Assembly: GCF_026967795.1 (NCBI RefSeq)
Contig: NZ_JAPVBH010000005.1
Location: 1-64,000 of the forward strand
DNA length: 64,000 nt
Reading direction: 5' to 3'
Origin: Modestobacter sp. VKM Ac-2986
GTDB lineage: Bacteria > Actinomycetota > Actinomycetes > Mycobacteriales > Geodermatophilaceae
The notes beneath the pieces were generated by a model. That model had not been told where the DNA came from, did no database searches, and saw only the letters and a program-made list of their open reading frames with translations. Positions 24,922-32,641 of this stretch are shown here, piece after piece. Position 1 is the stretch's first letter; every line of letters begins with the position of its first letter. The translations under genes were made by a program, and so were the position numbers.

Positions 24922-26817
24922 ATGGGGACCGATGAGCAACGCTGGACACCGCCGGCCGGGACGCACCCGGACGTCGACCGGGACGACGTCGACCGGGACG
25001 GCGTCCCGGTGACGGCGCCCACGGTGGAGCAGACCCCACCTGCTGCTGAGTCGTCCGGGGGGCGGTCGCGTCGGCGCTGGGTCCTGCTGGTCGGCGCGCT
25101 GGTGTGCGCGGTGCTCTGGGCGGTCTCCCTGGCGCTGGTCGACCTCGATGCCATCGCCGGCTGGGGCCTCGTCAACGCCCTGCCGGTGCTCTGGTACGTC
25201 AGCCTGGCCGGGGTCCTGGTGCTCTACCTGTCGGCCCTGCTGGACCGGAGGAGCGTGAGCCACGCCGTCGTGGCCTGCCACGTCGTGCTGGTGGCACTGC
25301 TGTACGGCACCACGTCGGCGGTCTACGACGTCCCGCGGTTCGCCTACGTCTACAAGCACATCGGCGTCGCCGAGTACCTGCTGGCCAACGGGTCGGTCGA
25401 CCGGTCGATCGACATCTACCAGAACTTCCCGGGCTTCTTCTACCTGGCCGCCGGCGTGCACCGGCTCACGGGCATCCCGGTCATCGACCTGGCCCAGTGG
25501 TCCCAGCCGTTCTTCGCCCTGGTCAGTGCGGCGCTCATCTACTGGGTCGTCGGTGCCCTGACCACGTCCCGTCGGGTGAGGTACGGCGCCGCGCTGCTGT
25601 TCACCCTCGGCGACTGGATCGCACAGAACTACTTCGCCCCGCAGGCGGGCGCCTTCGTCGTCAGCCTCGTCGTGGTCGGTGGCCTGCTGCGGACGGTGCC
25701 GGCCGGCAGTGCCGGGGTCCGCTGGCCCCGCCGGGCAGCGACGGCGGCGACCCCGCCGGCCGACGACCTGCCCCAGGTCAGCCGCTTCTGGAGCTCGTGG
25801 CGGGGCACGGCGGTCCTGATCGTCGCCTTCGCCTACATCGCGACGTCCCACCAGCTGTCCCCGGTGATCAGCCTGGTCCAGACGGGCGTCATCTGTGTGC
25901 TGCTGCGGCCTGCCCGGCCGTGGCTGCTGCTGGTCTTCGTCGCGATCGAGGCGGCCTGGTTGGCCCAGGCGTGGACCTTCGTCACGTCCAGGTGGACCTT
26001 GTTCGCCGCTGGGGGCGTCGAGAACGCCGCTCCGCCGACCATCGACCTCACCCAGGCGCTGCCCGGGCAGGCGCTCTCCCTGTGGGCCGCGCCGGTGCTC
26101 GTGCTCCTGGTCGCGCTGATGGCCGCGATCGCCCTGTTCATCGGGCTGCGGCAGCGAGTGGCCAGCCGCGTCGTCGTCCCTGCGCTGATCGGCGTCATGC
26201 CCGCGATGCTGGTGTTCGGTCAGCCGTACGGGCAGGAGGCCGTCTTCCGGATGTACCTCTTCGCCCTGCCGTGGGCCTGCTACCTCATCGCCCGGGTGCT
26301 GTTCGCCGACCGGGTCCGGGTGCCGGTCCTGCGCCGGGTGGTGGCGGTCGTGGTCGCCGCGGTGATGGCCACGCTGCTGCTCCCCGCGCTGTACGCATCG
26401 GAGCTGATCGGCCGGATCTGGGAGTCCGACGTCGCGGCCGACACCTGGTTCGAGACGTCCACCCCGGACGGGTCGCTGCTGCTGCCGATGACGCCCAACT
26501 TCCCGCTGCGTGCCACGGCCGACTACCCGCTGCACGCCGAGGACGGCCCGGGCAGCATCTTCGCCCAGCCCGACTTCGGCGTCTTCGCCGAGGACCCGGC
26601 CGGCCTGGTGACCTTCAGTGCCAGCCTGTGTGTCCAGGGCAGCGCCGCGGAGCCCCTGCACATCGTGGTCGGGCCGTCGGCGGAGGCGCACTCCCGGCTG
26701 TACGGGACCGTCCCGCCGTCGGTCTACCAGGACTTCGTCACCCGGCTGCAGCAGGCTCCGGCGTTCACCCAGGTGTTCCAGAAGGGGGACACCGTCGTCT
26801 ACCGGTGCAACTACTGA
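24922..26817 (+). CDS. Polytopic membrane protein, GT-C/polysaccharide-polymerase-like
   Basis: A 631-residue protein with about 12-13 transmembrane segments, a hydrophilic N-terminal tail containing a duplicated DVDRD unit, and a soluble C-terminal domain of about 120 residues after the last helix. A loop with PRFAYVYKHIGVAEYLLANG and DIYQNFPGFFYLAAG after the early helices resembles the external loop of GT-C transferases. No other gene in the locus looks like a Wzy polymerase, so this is the best candidate for polymerisation or for a lipid-phosphate-sugar-dependent transfer outside the membrane. ATG 24922 is the likely start; its ribosome site is poor. Exact family uncertain. Confidence 0.68.
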   Translation: MGTDEQRWTPPAGTHPDVDRDDVDRDGVPVTAPTVEQTPPAAESSGGRSRRRWVLLVGALVCAVLWAVSLALVDLDAIAGWGLVNALPVLWYVSLAGVLVLYLSALLDRRSVSHAVVACHVVLVALLYGTTSAVYDVPRFAYVYKHIGVAEYLLANGSVDRSIDIYQNFPGFFYLAAGVHRLTGIPVIDLAQWSQPFFALVSAALIYWVVGALTTSRRVRYGAALLFTLGDWIAQNYFAPQAGAFVVSLVVVGGLLRTVPAGSAGVRWPRRAATAATPPADDLPQVSRFWSSWRGTAVLIVAFAYIATSHQLSPVISLVQTGVICVLLRPARPWLLLVFVAIEAAWLAQAWTFVTSRWTLFAAGGVENAAPPTIDLTQALPGQALSLWAAPVLVLLVALMAAIALFIGLRQRVASRVVVPALIGVMPAMLVFGQPYGQEAVFRMYLFALPWACYLIARVLFADRVRVPVLRRVVAVVVAAVMATLLLPALYASELIGRIWESDVAADTWFETSTPDGSLLLPMTPNFPLRATADYPLHAEDGPGSIFAQPDFGVFAEDPAGLVTFSASLCVQGSAAEPLHIVVGPSAEAHSRLYGTVPPSVYQDFVTRLQQAPAFTQVFQKGDTVVYRCNY

Positions 26818-26850
26818 GGCAGCGGGGTCCCGTCCCGGGACGGTAGGGCC

Positions 26851-26876
26851 GGCCGCACCGTTCACACGGTGCGGCC
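26851..26876 (+). terminator. Perfect 11-bp hairpin after the polymerase-like gene
   Basis: GGCCGCACCGT pairs with ACGGTGCGGCC around TCAC, 33 bases after the stop codon. It separates this gene from the convergent GT4 gene at 27054. Confidence 0.72.
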
Positions 26877-27053
26877 GCCGTGCTGTCCGGCCTCCCGCGC
26901 CGAGCAGTGCACGAGCTGCTCCGCAGGGCGTGCGGGGGCACCGGCAGCGACCGGCAGCGGGTGGCGTCGTCCGGTCAGGACCGCGGAGCCGTGCCCTGCC
27001 GGTGCGTCCTGGGGTGGGGGAGCGGCCGCACCGGGCGCGACGGCCCGGTGCGG

Positions 27054-28241
27054 TCAGCCGTTCTGCCCGGCGACCCGTCGCGGCGCCCTCGACGGCCTCG
27101 GCCGCTCCGCGCCCTGGCAGGTCGCGTGGTCCAGGACGCTCTCGACCGCACTGAGGTGCGCCGTGAAGGAGAAGTGCGCCTCGGCCTCCGCGGCGCACCA
27201 GGCGCCGAACCCGGGCTGGGTGTCCCGCCAGTCGAGCAGCAGACGGAGCTGCTCCGCCAGGGCGCGTGCGTCCCCCGGGGGGACCAGCAGCCGGTCGAGC
27301 CGCCCGGTCAGGACCTCCGGCACGGCACCGATGTCGGAGGCCAGCACGGGGCGCCCGGTCATCAGCGCCTCCAGCGCCACGCGACCGAAGGCCTCCGGCA
27401 GCTTCGTCGGGAACAGGACGACGTCGGCGGCGTGCAGCAGGGGCAGCACGTCACGCTGGGTGGGCAGCCAGGTCACGGTGCCGTTGGCGGCCAGCTGCCG
27501 GACACGCGCCGCCAGCTCGGGGTCCCCCACGGGGTCGAGGTCACCGGCGAGCACCAGGGTGGCGCCGGAGACTCCCGGACCCAGCAGCTCCCAGGCGTCC
27601 AGTGCCACGTCCAGGCCCTTGTCCGCCGTCAGCCGGCCGTAGTACAGCGCCGTGCGGCTGTGCGCGGGGAGGCCGAACCGCGCCCGGGCCGCGGCCAGCT
27701 CGGCGTCCTGCCCAGGACGGTAGGTCTCCGGCGGGACGGCGTTGTGCACGACGTCGACGCGCGCAGGGTCGAGGCCCCGGTCGGCCCACTGCTGACGGAT
27801 GAAGTCGGAGACGGCGACGAACCGCGTGACGCCGGTGGCGAGGTAGGGCATCGCCCGACCGAAGTTCGGCATGTGGTGCAGGTGGCAGACCAGGGGCACG
27901 TTCGCGCGGCGCGACACCACCTGGCCCCACACGATGTGCTCGAAGCGCTGCAGCCAGAGGACGTCCGGCTGCAGCCGGGCGACCAGACGCGCGGCAGGCA
28001 GGAAGGACGGCAGCGCGGACGGTGCGCCGATCAGGGAGGTGGCCATCGGGAACGGGCCGTGCACGGTGACCCCGGCGGCCTCGTAGTCCGCGGTCATGTC
28101 GACGTCGGTGAGCCCGAAGGACGGCCCGTGGAGCAGGTGGACCTCGTGGCCCCTGGCCACCAGGGCGCGGGCGACCTCCACGGTGTTGACCTCGATGCCG
28201 CCGAGACGCTCGAGGCTCAGGGCCTGGGTGACGATCCTCAT
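27054..28241 (-). CDS. GT4 family glycosyltransferase (copy 1 of a paralogous pair)
   Basis: A 395-residue GT-B enzyme. The N-terminus MRIVTQALSLERLGGIEVNT carries the Gly-rich donor-side loop. DVLWLQRFEHIVWGQ and VCHLHHMPNFG are in the acceptor domain. The C-terminal domain shows ALYYGRLTADKGLDVALDA and the retaining-GT signature EAFGRVALEALMTGRPVLAS. The paralogue at 34295 shares all of these blocks. ATG 28241 was chosen at MRIV; the 48-residue open extension upstream is Arg/Pro-rich and not credible. It is divergent from synthetase 2. It likely adds a hexose to the lipid-linked unit. Confidence 0.9.
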   Translation of the reverse strand: MRIVTQALSLERLGGIEVNTVEVARALVARGHEVHLLHGPSFGLTDVDMTADYEAAGVTVHGPFPMATSLIGAPSALPSFLPAARLVARLQPDVLWLQRFEHIVWGQVVSRRANVPLVCHLHHMPNFGRAMPYLATGVTRFVAVSDFIRQQWADRGLDPARVDVVHNAVPPETYRPGQDAELAAARARFGLPAHSRTALYYGRLTADKGLDVALDAWELLGPGVSGATLVLAGDLDPVGDPELAARVRQLAANGTVTWLPTQRDVLPLLHAADVVLFPTKLPEAFGRVALEALMTGRPVLASDIGAVPEVLTGRLDRLLVPPGDARALAEQLRLLLDWRDTQPGFGAWCAAEAEAHFSFTAHLSAVESVLDHATCQGAERPRPSRAPRRVAGQNG

Positions 28242-28477
28242 CGCCCGGCCGCCTCGTGCCCGCGGCCCTGCGCGCGCCCCGGGCCGGCCGCTGCGCCGGC
28301 GTCTCGTCGGGGGCTGCGTGCGGTGCCGGGGGTCACAGCTGGAGGAAACACTGCCGTCATGTGCGGAGGCTAACGCTCCGAGCACGCCTGTTCGGGCTCC
28401 TGGAACGTCACCTCGCCCGCACGGGTGGCATGCGGGTGTCCGCCCGCTCGATCGGGTGACAGCGTGGCCGCGCGGCC

Positions 28478-31150
28478 GTGACTGGTGGTGCGACCCGGCG
28501 TCGGCGTGTCACTGTGGGTCGACCCCTTCCCGGCTCGACGACCACGGAGGCCACCATCGTCGCTCGCCCACGCTCCGTCGCTCCCGTCGCCACGTCACCG
28601 GGTGAGGCCGTGCCGCTGCCACCGCTCGTCGTGCCCGGTCCGCACTCCGGTGTCCTCGACCGGTTGGCCGAGCTCGCCGCAGCCCTGCCCGACCAGCCGG
28701 CCCTCGAGGCATACGACGGCGAGCTGACCTTCGCCGAGCTCTACGCCCGCGTGCGGGTCCTGGCCACCGAGCTGGCCCGCCGCGACGCCGCGGACGGCGG
28801 TGCCCGCCGTCCGGTCGGGCTGTACGCCGAACAGGGCACCGACTCCCTCGCGGCCTTCCTCGCCATCACCGCCAGTGGCTGCCCGTGCGTGACCCTCGAC
28901 GTGATGCTCCCCGACGCCCGGCTGGCCCAGGTGGTGCAGCTGGCCGGGGTGTCGACCGTCCTCGCCGAACCCGCACGGCAGGAGCGGGCGGCTGCGCTCC
29001 CGGGCGTCACGGACGTGCTCGGCCTGACCCCGACCACCGCCGGGCCCGTCGAGGACGCCGACGTGCCGGTCACGACGCCGGACGACGGGGCGTCCCTGGT
29101 GTTCACCTCCGGGAGCACCGGTGCGCCCAAGGGGGTGCTCTACACCCAGCGGTTCATCCTGAGCTGTGGGGCGCTCGGCCCGGAGGAGTTCCGGGTGACC
29201 CCGGCCGACCGGCTCGCGTTCGTCATGCCGATCGCGTTCGCCGCCGGTCAGATCACCTTCTGGGACGCCCTGCTCAACGGTGCGACCGTCTGCGCCCGGG
29301 ACCCGCGGGTGCGCGGTCTCCCCGGACTGCCCGGCTGGCTGGACGAGGTGCGCCCCACACTGCTGGTCAGCGCCCCCGCGCTGGTCCGAGCCCTGCACGC
29401 GACGCTCCCGGCCGGGGCCGTCCTCCCGTACCTCCGGCTGGTGGTGACCGGCGGTGAGAAGGTCAACGGCCGTGACGTCACCGCCTTCCGCACGCACCTG
29501 ACCCCCGAGGCCAGCTTCATGAACTGGATGGGCTCGTCGGAGACGGGGTCGCTGATGACCTTCGAGATCCGGTCGACCGACCCCGTCCCCTCGGGTGTGG
29601 TGCCCGGGGGCCGGGCGGTCTCGCTGCGCGAGCTGGAGGTGCTCGACGAGGACCGTCAGCCGGTCGCGCCCGGTGAGGTGGGCGGCCTGTACGTCCGGTC
29701 GGCGTACCTCGCGGCCGGTTACTGGGGCGCGCCGGAGCTGACCGCGGCGAGGTTCGAGCGCATGCCCGACGGGCGGACCCGGTACGGGACCGGGGACCGG
29801 GCGCGCATCGGCGAGGACGGTGTCGTGCACCTCCTCGGTCGCGCCGACGACTCGGTGAAGATCCGGGGCTACCTCGTCGAGCCCGGTGAGGTGGAGGCGG
29901 CGCTGCTGACCCTGTCCGAGGTCAAGGACTCCGTCGTCCGCGCGGTCACCTCGGACGACGGCGATCCCCGGCTGGTCGCCTGGGTGGTGCCCGACCCGGC
30001 GCAGCGCACCGCCTCGCCCGCCCTCGTGCGGGCGGGCGCCTCGGTGAAGCTGCCGGAGTGGATGGTGCCGCGGGACGTGGTGCTGCTGGACGCCCTGCCG
30101 CGCACCGAGCGGGGCAAGGTCGACTTCGCCGCGCTGCCGCCGGTCCCGCCGCGGCCCCGGCCGGTGCCGCCGGCGACCACGGCGGAGACGTCGCTGGCGG
30201 CGATCTGGGCACCGATCCTGCACCTGGACGAGGTCGGCCGGGACGAGAGCTTCACCGCGCTCGGCGGCGACTCGCTGGCCGTGGAGGAGATGCTCGCCGC
30301 GGTCACGGGGCGGCTGGGCGTCTCGCTGACGACCGCGGACCTCGCGGAGCACCCGACGCTGAGCGCCTTCGCCAGGCTGGTCGACGAGTCCTCGAGCGGT
30401 GGTCGGCCCCGAGGGCGCGCCGGCACGCTGGTGGAGTTCAGGACGACGGGCAGCCGACCGCCGCTGTTCTGCTTCGCCGGGGCCGGTGGCGCCGCCGCCG
30501 CCTTCGAGGCGCTCGCCGGGGCGATGGGCCCCGAGCAGCCCTTCTACGGCCTCCAGGTCCACGGCTTCGAGAACCGGGGCATCCCGGACTGGACCGTCGG
30601 CCGGGCGGCCCGTCGCTACCTCGAGGTGATCGAGCAGGTCGCTCCCGACGGGCCGGTCGTGCTGGTCGGCCACTCACTCGGCGGGCTCTTCGCCCTGGCG
30701 GTGGCGCACCTGCTCCAGGAGCGCGGGCGCCAGGTCGTCGACGTCGTCCTGCTGGACACCTACCTCCCGCTGCCGGCACGGGGTGAGGGCGCACCGCGGC
30801 AGCTGGGGCCGGCCGCCGAGCCGCTCACCCCGCGCGAGCTGTGGCGGACCCGCTTCCAGGTGGTGACGGCCGGCATGATCCGCCGCGCCCCCGAGGTGCA
30901 GAAGGAGGTCTTCCACCAGCACGGTGCCCGGGTGGCCCGCTTCCACCGGCCCCGGCCATGGGCGGGACGGGCCCTCCTCGTGATGTCCAACGAGAACCCC
31001 GACCTGGCCGCCTGGTGGGACGCACTCCTGGTCGGGGACCACGAGATCCGCAGCATCGACGCCGACCACCTGGCGATGCTGCGCCGGCCCTACGTCGACG
31101 GCATCGCCGAGCTCATCACCGCCGACGTCGACAGGTTCGTCGACAGCTGA
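28478..31150 (+). CDS. NRPS-like A-PCP-TE synthetase (copy 2)
   Basis: About 890 residues with the same A-PCP-TE layout as the gene at 15714. TSGSTGAPKG starts near residue 210, WMGSSETG is core A5, and Lys547 lies in RGKVD. The carrier Ser599 is in LGGDSLA, and the TE Ser733 in GHSLGG with Asp in LLDTYLP and His in ADHLAML. Core A4 is MPIAFAAGQI, so the Asp expected for alpha-amino acids is again missing. The pair is moderately similar, so substrates may differ. The start is uncertain: GTG 28478 has no ribosome site. A clear GGAGG at 28546-28550 sits 5 bases before an in-frame ATC (28556), not an ATG. It is convergent with GT2 copy 3. Confidence 0.86.
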   Translation: MTGGATRRRRVTVGRPLPGSTTTEATIVARPRSVAPVATSPGEAVPLPPLVVPGPHSGVLDRLAELAAALPDQPALEAYDGELTFAELYARVRVLATELARRDAADGGARRPVGLYAEQGTDSLAAFLAITASGCPCVTLDVMLPDARLAQVVQLAGVSTVLAEPARQERAAALPGVTDVLGLTPTTAGPVEDADVPVTTPDDGASLVFTSGSTGAPKGVLYTQRFILSCGALGPEEFRVTPADRLAFVMPIAFAAGQITFWDALLNGATVCARDPRVRGLPGLPGWLDEVRPTLLVSAPALVRALHATLPAGAVLPYLRLVVTGGEKVNGRDVTAFRTHLTPEASFMNWMGSSETGSLMTFEIRSTDPVPSGVVPGGRAVSLRELEVLDEDRQPVAPGEVGGLYVRSAYLAAGYWGAPELTAARFERMPDGRTRYGTGDRARIGEDGVVHLLGRADDSVKIRGYLVEPGEVEAALLTLSEVKDSVVRAVTSDDGDPRLVAWVVPDPAQRTASPALVRAGASVKLPEWMVPRDVVLLDALPRTERGKVDFAALPPVPPRPRPVPPATTAETSLAAIWAPILHLDEVGRDESFTALGGDSLAVEEMLAAVTGRLGVSLTTADLAEHPTLSAFARLVDESSSGGRPRGRAGTLVEFRTTGSRPPLFCFAGAGGAAAAFEALAGAMGPEQPFYGLQVHGFENRGIPDWTVGRAARRYLEVIEQVAPDGPVVLVGHSLGGLFALAVAHLLQERGRQVVDVVLLDTYLPLPARGEGAPRQLGPAAEPLTPRELWRTRFQVVTAGMIRRAPEVQKEVFHQHGARVARFHRPRPWAGRALLVMSNENPDLAAWWDALLVGDHEIRSIDADHLAMLRRPYVDGIAELITADVDRFVDS

Positions 31151-31195
31151 GCCACGCCGTCCCGCCGGGTGTGCGGCCTGCACAGCGGTGGGACG

Positions 31196-31233
31196 ACGGA
31201 GCGCCCCGGACCAGGTGGTCCGGGGCGCTCCGT
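31196..31233. terminator. Perfect 17-bp hairpin between convergent synthetase 2 and GT2 copy 3
   Basis: ACGGAGCGCCCCGGACC pairs exactly with GGTCCGGGGCGCTCCGT around a 4-base loop AGGT. It lies between two convergent stops (31150 and 31279) and can work in both directions. Confidence 0.8.
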
Positions 31234-31278
31234 CAGGGCCTCACCGGCCGGGGCGAGGGACGTGCCGTCGTCGCACCG

Positions 31279-32187
31279 TCACGCCGTGCGGATGTCGACG
31301 ACCTCCGCGAGGGCCTCGGCGGGACCGCCGTCCCGGTCGGGGGCCGACCGGCGCGGGACGGCGACCGCCGTCGGCACGGCCAGCTGCTCGGCAGCTGCTG
31401 CTGCGGCGGTCGGGCGGCGCACGGCGTTCCTGCCCTTGTCGTTGAGCCGCTCGACGCCGAGGGCGCGCAGCACGCGGAGACCGTCCCGCCAGGTGTTGAG
31501 GTTGCTCTGACCGTGGATGCGCTCGAACTCGAAGCTGGGCACCTCGACGATGCGGAGCCGGGCCTTCGCGACCCGGGTGTTGATGAGCGTCTCGATCTCG
31601 AACCCGTCGCCCCAGAGCTTTTGCTCCCGGGAGCGGCCCTCGGCGTCGAGCTCGAGGACGTCGAGGCAGTAGGTCCAGAAGGCGTTGTACCCGTAGCAGA
31701 GGTCGGTGTAGCGGGTGCCGAACAGCACGTTGGCCGCGCGGTTGAGCCAGCGGTTGCCCCAGGCGCGAGTCCGGGTGATGTCGGCGCTGCCGCCGCCGTT
31801 GGCGAACCGGGTGCCCTTGGCGAAGTCCGCGCCGGCGGTGAGCGCAGCGACGAACTGGGGGATCTCCCGGGGGTCCGCGGACCCGTCGGCGTCGAGCATG
31901 ACGATGACGTCACCGGTGACGGCGGCGAAGCCACAGGCCATCGCGTTGCCCTTGCCGATGCGGTTCTGCAGCACCACCGTGACGTCGGGGCGCAGCGAGC
32001 GGGCCACCTCGATGGTGTCGTCGACGCTCCGGCCGTCGACCACGATGACCTGGTGCACGTCCGGGGGGATGAGCGCGAAGACGTGCGGCAGGTTCTTCGC
32101 CTCGTTGTACGTGGGGATCACCACGCTCACCCGCGGCGCGGTCGTCGACTGCGGGGCACGGGCGTGGAGTTCTACGACGTTCGGCAT
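31279..32187 (-). CDS. GT2 glycosyltransferase, polyprenyl-phosphate-sugar synthase-like (copy 3 of 3)
   Basis: A 302-residue GT-A enzyme nearly superimposable on copy 2: VSVVIPTYNEAKNLPHVFAL, MLDADGSADP, the GNRWLNRAANVLFG block, and IHGQSNLNTWRDGLRVLRAL. The C-terminal 45 residues diverge. The ATG at 32187 was chosen because GGAGAGG lies 7 bases upstream and the protein then begins at the same place as copy 2. A longer open frame to 32277 would run through the conserved leader. Likely function is transfer of a sugar to a polyprenyl carrier or early intermediate. Sharp nucleotide identity with copy 2 suggests recent duplication or gene conversion. Confidence 0.9.
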   Translation of the reverse strand: MPNVVELHARAPQSTTAPRVSVVIPTYNEAKNLPHVFALIPPDVHQVIVVDGRSVDDTIEVARSLRPDVTVVLQNRIGKGNAMACGFAAVTGDVIVMLDADGSADPREIPQFVAALTAGADFAKGTRFANGGGSADITRTRAWGNRWLNRAANVLFGTRYTDLCYGYNAFWTYCLDVLELDAEGRSREQKLWGDGFEIETLINTRVAKARLRIVEVPSFEFERIHGQSNLNTWRDGLRVLRALGVERLNDKGRNAVRRPTAAAAAAEQLAVPTAVAVPRRSAPDRDGGPAEALAEVVDIRTA

Positions 32188-32214
32188 ACGAGTCCCTCTC
32201 CGAGGATGAAGGGC

Positions 32215-32272
32215 CCGGTTTCGCCTCTGCTCGCCGCCGGGCAAAGGCGACCAGTTCAGCGCCCGGCAGGTC
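32215..32272 (-). promoter_or_regulatory. Conserved structured 5' leader (element B), candidate cis-regulatory RNA
   Basis: On the minus strand, 27 bases before the GT2 copy 3 start. The stem TGCCGGGC/GCCCGGCG (32261-32268 with 32235-32242) has a C-G pair where element A (15248-15305) has U-A, and a U-G closing pair in place of C-G. The apical loop sequences differ, but GGTCGCC in the loop and GAGCAGAGGCGAAACCGG after the stem are identical to element A. Conservation of pairing with loop divergence supports a selected RNA structure. Confidence 0.55.
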
Positions 32273-32641
32273 ATCACGCACCCTGTGAACAGGCCTCAGG
32301 GGAGGAGGGAGCTGCGCGGGGGACATCGACGTCCCTGCCGCCACCGCCGTCGACCGCGTCGTCGCCACCGGCGCTCTGACTCTCCGTGACCTCAGGCCCA
32401 CTCCTTCATACCGAAGGGGGTACCCACTGTCCACCGGGGGAGGGTCACTGTGGCGCACGACATGGACCGCCCTCGTGGCGCAGCGCACACGGTGGTGACC
32501 GTGCGGCAGAGCACACACCCGGATTGAGGAGTCCGTTCGACGGCACGTGGCTCGTGTCGTCCCGCGGGTGTTGTACTGCAGAGACCCGCTGGGGCCGCCG
32601 TCGACGAGGTCGGCACGTCCGCTGACCGGGTCCGCGAGAGG
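32273..32641. other. Intergenic region before flippase 2
   Basis: A 369-base gap between divergent genes. No gene or recognised motif. It must contain promoters for GT2 copy 3 (minus) and flippase 2 (plus). Confidence 0.4.

Noticed and set aside
32188-32277. Upstream extension of GT2 copy 3 to 32277
   Set aside because: It would run through the conserved leader. The ATG at 32187 has a strong ribosome site and matches copy 2.
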